Assembly (NCBI GenBank): GCA_902579215.1 | Contig: CACHGH010000001.1 | Location: 46,363-110,362, forward strand | Source: an uncultured Pelagibacteraceae bacterium | GTDB lineage: Bacteria > Pseudomonadota > Alphaproteobacteria > Pelagibacterales > Pelagibacteraceae | Reading direction: 5' to 3' | DNA length: 64,000 nt | Shown here: positions 61,233-64,000 of the stretch, in pieces | Layout: every line of letters begins with the position of its first letter | Position numbering within the stretch: position 1 is the stretch's first letter | Program-made: the position numbers and the translations under genes | The notes under the pieces: model-generated | Told to the model about the DNA's origin: nothing | Databases searched by the model: none | The model's input: the letters and a program-made list of their open reading frames with translations, nothing else

Positions 61233-62468
61233 ATGAGATTTAAGAGAAAGATTAATCCTGATTTTAAACCTAAATCAAACTTCATTACAAAAAAAAGATT
61301 AAGAGAAGACGAAATTGATTTTGATAAACTCAGATCTTACAGACTAGATAGAGTTAAAAAAGAATTAGAAAAAAATAATTTAGAGGCTTGTATATTATTT
61401 GACCCAGTTAATATCAGGTATGCACTAGATACTGTAAACATGAGTGTTTATAATATGCATAATCTTACTCGATACTGCTTTATTCCAGTGAGTGGACCCA
61501 CAATACTTTATGAGTATTTTAATTGCGAAATACTATCCAAGCATTTAAATTTAATAGATGAAATAAGACCTGCAATAAGTTGGGATTACTTTAGTAATGG
61601 CGATCAAGCAAACTCACAATTAAAAAAATGGATTAATGAAATCAAGGAATTATCAAATTCTTATTTTAAAAGTAAAAAAATAGCAATTGATGTTATTAAT
61701 GCCCCTGCAGCAATAGCTTTAAATCAAGAAAATATTAAAGTTGTTGATGCTAAATTAATTTTAGAACAAGCAAGAGTTATTAAATCTCATGAAGAATTAA
61801 AATGTATGAAGGCAGCAATAGATGTTGCTGAAATTGGAGTAACTAAAATGCGTAATGAATTAAAAGCTGGCATGACAGAAGATGAACTTTGGTCAATCTT
61901 ACATAAAACTAATATTGAAAATGGAGGAGAGTGGATTGAGTGTAGAATTTTATCCTCTGGCGAAAGAACAAACCCATGGATGCAGGAAAGTAGCAACAAA
62001 GTAATTCAAAAGGGTGAATTAGTATCTTTTGATACTGATATGGTCGGTCCTTACGGATATTGTGCAGATATATCAAGAGCATTTGTAGAAGGACATAAAT
62101 TTAACGAAAATCAAAAAAAATTATATCAAATGGCTGTTGAACAAATAAATCATAATTATAGATTAATAAAATCTGGAACATCTTTTAAGGAATTTACTGA
62201 AAAATCTTGGAAACTTCCTGATGAATATTATGGAAACAGATACTCATGCATGCTTCATGGAATTGGTCTTTGTGATGAGTGGCCACAGATAAAATATCCA
62301 ACAGACGGAGGACAAAGAGAAGGTTATTTTGAAAAAAATATGACTATCACACTTGAAAGTTATATTGGTAAAGTAGGAGGAAAAGAAGGAGTTAAGCTTG
62401 AACAACAATACTTAGTGGGCGAGAATAACCTTGAACTAATGTCTCATCATCCTTTAGAAGATATATAA
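61233..62468 (+). CDS. dddP: DddP-like M24 protein (possible DMSP lyase)
   Basis: 411 residues of the M24 creatinase/aminopeptidase P fold. It resembles DddP along its length: D-P-V-N-I-R-Y-A-L-D-T near 57, G-G-E-W-I-E, E-R-T-N-P-W-M-Q-E, and C-M-L-H-G-I-G-L-C-D-E-W-P. Six metal ligands are in place (Asp267, Asp269, Asp279, His342, Glu375, Glu390) with nearly the spacing I recall for DddP, and the proposed catalytic Tyr and Asp correspond to Tyr337 and Asp348. DddP lyses DMSP to DMS and acrylate. A peptidase or a changed-function relative is the alternative. Confidence 0.68.
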   Translation: MRFKRKINPDFKPKSNFITKKRLREDEIDFDKLRSYRLDRVKKELEKNNLEACILFDPVNIRYALDTVNMSVYNMHNLTRYCFIPVSGPTILYEYFNCEILSKHLNLIDEIRPAISWDYFSNGDQANSQLKKWINEIKELSNSYFKSKKIAIDVINAPAAIALNQENIKVVDAKLILEQARVIKSHEELKCMKAAIDVAEIGVTKMRNELKAGMTEDELWSILHKTNIENGGEWIECRILSSGERTNPWMQESSNKVIQKGELVSFDTDMVGPYGYCADISRAFVEGHKFNENQKKLYQMAVEQINHNYRLIKSGTSFKEFTEKSWKLPDEYYGNRYSCMLHGIGLCDEWPQIKYPTDGGQREGYFEKNMTITLESYIGKVGGKEGVKLEQQYLVGENNLELMSHHPLEDI

Positions 62469-62875
62469 TGAAAATAATTTTAATTATGGGATTGCCAGGC
62501 GCAGGCAAAACTACCTTGGCAAATGAGCTAGCTAAATTAATAAAAGCAAAAAGATTAAATGCAGATGAAATTAGAAAAGCTGCTAATGATTGGGACTTTT
62601 CTGAAGAAGGTAGAAAAAGACAATCAAAAAGAATGTCTGATGCAGCAATAAAAATAAAAAGTGAAGGTGATAACGTTATAGCAGACTTTATTTGTCCAAC
62701 ACCTGAGGCAAGAAGCTTGTTTCCTGCGGATTATGTCGCTTGGGTAGATACAATAAAAAAAGGAAGATTTGAAGACACAAATCAAATGTTTGTAAAACCA
62801 GAAAAATTCGATTGTCATGTAACAACACAAGATGCTAAAGTTTGGGCGTTGAAAATAGCAGAGGATTTAAAATAA
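62468..62875 (+). CDS. Small P-loop kinase, APS-kinase-like
   Basis: 135 residues. The P-loop is G-L-P-G-A-G-K-T (8-15), a later L-N-A-D-E-I-R and a V-I-A-D-F-I-C strand resemble adenylylsulfate kinase and related small-molecule kinases, but it is shorter than APS kinase (about 200). With no sulfate-assimilation neighbours, it may phosphorylate another small molecule or a nucleoside diphosphate. It overlaps both neighbours by one base, so it is tightly coupled to the nucleotidyltransferase. Confidence 0.8.
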   Translation: MKIILIMGLPGAGKTTLANELAKLIKAKRLNADEIRKAANDWDFSEEGRKRQSKRMSDAAIKIKSEGDNVIADFICPTPEARSLFPADYVAWVDTIKKGRFEDTNQMFVKPEKFDCHVTTQDAKVWALKIAEDLK

Positions 62876-63249
62876 TGTCATATCAATGGGATAATAAAAA
62901 ACCTACAGCACAAATGCTTGGAAGATGGCAACCTTTTCATGATGGACATTACGCTTTATTTGAGGAAATAATTAAAAAAACTGGTCAAGTTTGTATTCAA
63001 ATAAGAGATGTTCAAGGAGTAGACGACAATCCTTTTGATTTTGAGACAGTAAAGCAAAAAATAGAAGAAAGGTTAAACCCTAAATACGAAGGTAGATTTA
63101 AAATTATCTTAGTTCCTAATATAACCAATATTTGTTATGGAAGAGGTGTTGGTTATAAAATAGAGGAAATTGTTATGCCCGAGGAAATACAAAAGATTTC
63201 AGCGACTAAAATAAGAGCTAAAATGCGAGAGGATGGAGAATTGAAGTGA
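62875..63249 (+). CDS. Nucleotidyltransferase of the cytidylyltransferase-like fold
   Basis: 124 residues from the ATG at 62875, one base overlapping the kinase stop. The longer reading from 62842 would overlap the kinase by 34 bases and is less likely. The fold motif G-R-W-Q-P-F-H-D-G-H (16-25) and a late I-S-A-T-K-I-R are diagnostic of NMN/pantetheine/CDP-type adenylyl- or cytidylyltransferases. It would join a nucleotide to a phosphorylated small molecule, perhaps the product of the kinase. The final bases overlap the next gene by four. Confidence 0.82.
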   Translation: MSYQWDNKKPTAQMLGRWQPFHDGHYALFEEIIKKTGQVCIQIRDVQGVDDNPFDFETVKQKIEERLNPKYEGRFKIILVPNITNICYGRGVGYKIEEIVMPEEIQKISATKIRAKMREDGELK

Positions 63250-64000
63250 ACGAAAGACTTAAGTCGATAGTAGATTTAGAAAAATATCCAATTTATGACT
63301 TAAGTTCTCCAACAATTAAAAATTTAATAAAAAGATGCAAACAAGAACTTGACCAATTTAGTTGTTCAACTATTCCTAATTTCATTTTACCAAAATCATT
63401 AGAAATAATGAATTCAGAATTAGAAAAACAACTAAATGAAGTTTACATGTCTAAAGAAAGTATAAATCCTTATCTGTACGCTGAAGACGATCCAAAGTTA
63501 CCTAAAGATCATCCAAAAAGAACCTTTATGAATAGATATAATGGATATTTAAATTCAGATTGTTTTTCAAAAAACTCTGAAATGAAATATCTTTATGAAA
63601 CAGACGAGCTTTTAAAATTTGTATCTGCATGTCTAGGAGTTTCACCAATATATAGATGGGCGGATCCCTTAGCTTGTCATGCTTATAATGTTATGGAGCC
63701 TGAAGGTATACTTCCATGGCATTTTGATAGTTGTGAATTCACTTTAAGCTTAATGATACAAAAACCGGAAAAAGGTGGAATATTTGAATACTGTCCAAAT
63801 ATTCGAGAACCTGGAAATGAAAATTTTGAAGAAGTTAAAAAGGTATTAAATGGTGACAGGAAAAGAGTTAAACAATTAAAATTAGAGCCAGGTGATTTAC
63901 AAATATTCAAAGGAAGATTTACATTACATAGAGTAACAAAAATAGAAGGTCAAAGATCAAGATATATGTGTATTCCAGCTTATGTTTTGGATCCGTGGAG
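63246..64000 (+). CDS. 2OG-Fe(II) oxygenase-like protein, cut by the window end
   Basis: A GTG at 63246 opens a frame that runs to the window edge (251 codons and two bases). The facial triad is visible as His159-x-Asp161 in W-H-F-D and His228 in L-H-R-V, with an Arg 10 or so residues later for 2-oxoglutarate. Several tryptophans and tyrosines surround the site. It hydroxylates or demethylates a small molecule or protein. Overlap with the nucleotidyltransferase (4 bases) puts it in the same operon. The C-terminus lies outside. Confidence 0.72.
   Translation, partial: MNERLKSIVDLEKYPIYDLSSPTIKNLIKRCKQELDQFSCSTIPNFILPKSLEIMNSELEKQLNEVYMSKESINPYLYAEDDPKLPKDHPKRTFMNRYNGYLNSDCFSKNSEMKYLYETDELLKFVSACLGVSPIYRWADPLACHAYNVMEPEGILPWHFDSCEFTLSLMIQKPEKGGIFEYCPNIREPGNENFEEVKKVLNGDRKRVKQLKLEPGDLQIFKGRFTLHRVTKIEGQRSRYMCIPAYVLDPW

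Noticed and set aside
62842..62874. Longer N-terminus for the nucleotidyltransferase
   Set aside because: The upstream ATG overlaps the kinase by 34 bases and adds residues before the conserved start; ATG at 62875 fits the TAATG coupling seen in the rest of the operon.

Overview
The window comes from a streamlined marine alphaproteobacterium, most likely Pelagibacterales (SAR11, Candidatus Pelagibacter-like). I infer this from very AT-rich DNA, almost no intergenic space, 1- to 4-base overlaps between neighbours, absence of visible mobile elements, and a gene content dominated by methylated-amine and osmolyte catabolism. I recognised no rRNA, tRNA, CRISPR array, insertion sequence or prophage. 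No stretch over 300 bases lacks a gene.

Layout. 1-6187: end of a LysE-type exporter, aconitase, a YfgM-like/BamB envelope pair, a cupin-like protein, YjbQ and a conserved unknown. 6192-27163: a trimethylamine/TMAO/methylamine island with a diaminopropionate ammonia-lyase homologue, gamma-glutamylmethylamide synthetase (gmaS), two tiny membrane proteins, an Amt transporter, an unknown protein, N-methylglutamate synthase (mgsCBA), a second glutamine-synthetase-like ligase, a FAD oxidoreductase, TMAO demethylase (tdm), the divergent TMAO ABC transporter (tmoX, then tmoWV) and trimethylamine monooxygenase (tmm). 27283-36212: a TRAP transporter, SDR, aldehyde and iron alcohol dehydrogenases, a class I amidotransferase and formate-THF ligase. 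36307-41416: a four-subunit sarcosine oxidase / N-methylglutamate dehydrogenase operon. 41463-51674: a small surface-carbohydrate patch, an acetyltransferase, a metallo-beta-lactamase-fold protein, purEK, and an operon with an M19-like dipeptidase and three uncharacterised proteins. 51716-64000: proXW with a DmdA-like demethylase and a MetF-like protein, divergent from a long operon of BHMT, dimethylglycine dehydrogenase, a methyltransferase, a Rieske oxygenase, a DddP-like M24 protein, a small kinase, a nucleotidyltransferase and a 2OG-Fe(II) oxygenase cut by the window edge.

How it fits together (inference from families and order). TMA is oxidised to TMAO by Tmm. TMAO, imported by TmoXWV, is cleaved by Tdm to dimethylamine and a C1 unit. 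A dimethylamine-to-methylamine step is needed, and the FAD enzyme overlapping tdm is the obvious candidate. GmaS and MgsABC turn methylamine into N-methylglutamate. The sarcosine-oxidase-like complex can release the methyl group either from N-methylglutamate or from sarcosine. Fhs oxidises the THF-bound C1 unit. In parallel, ProXW, BHMT, DMGDH and sarcosine oxidase form a glycine betaine route. The DmdA-like and DddP-like proteins point to DMSP or a related sulfonium compound. The least understood part is the operon tail from 59427 to the window end.
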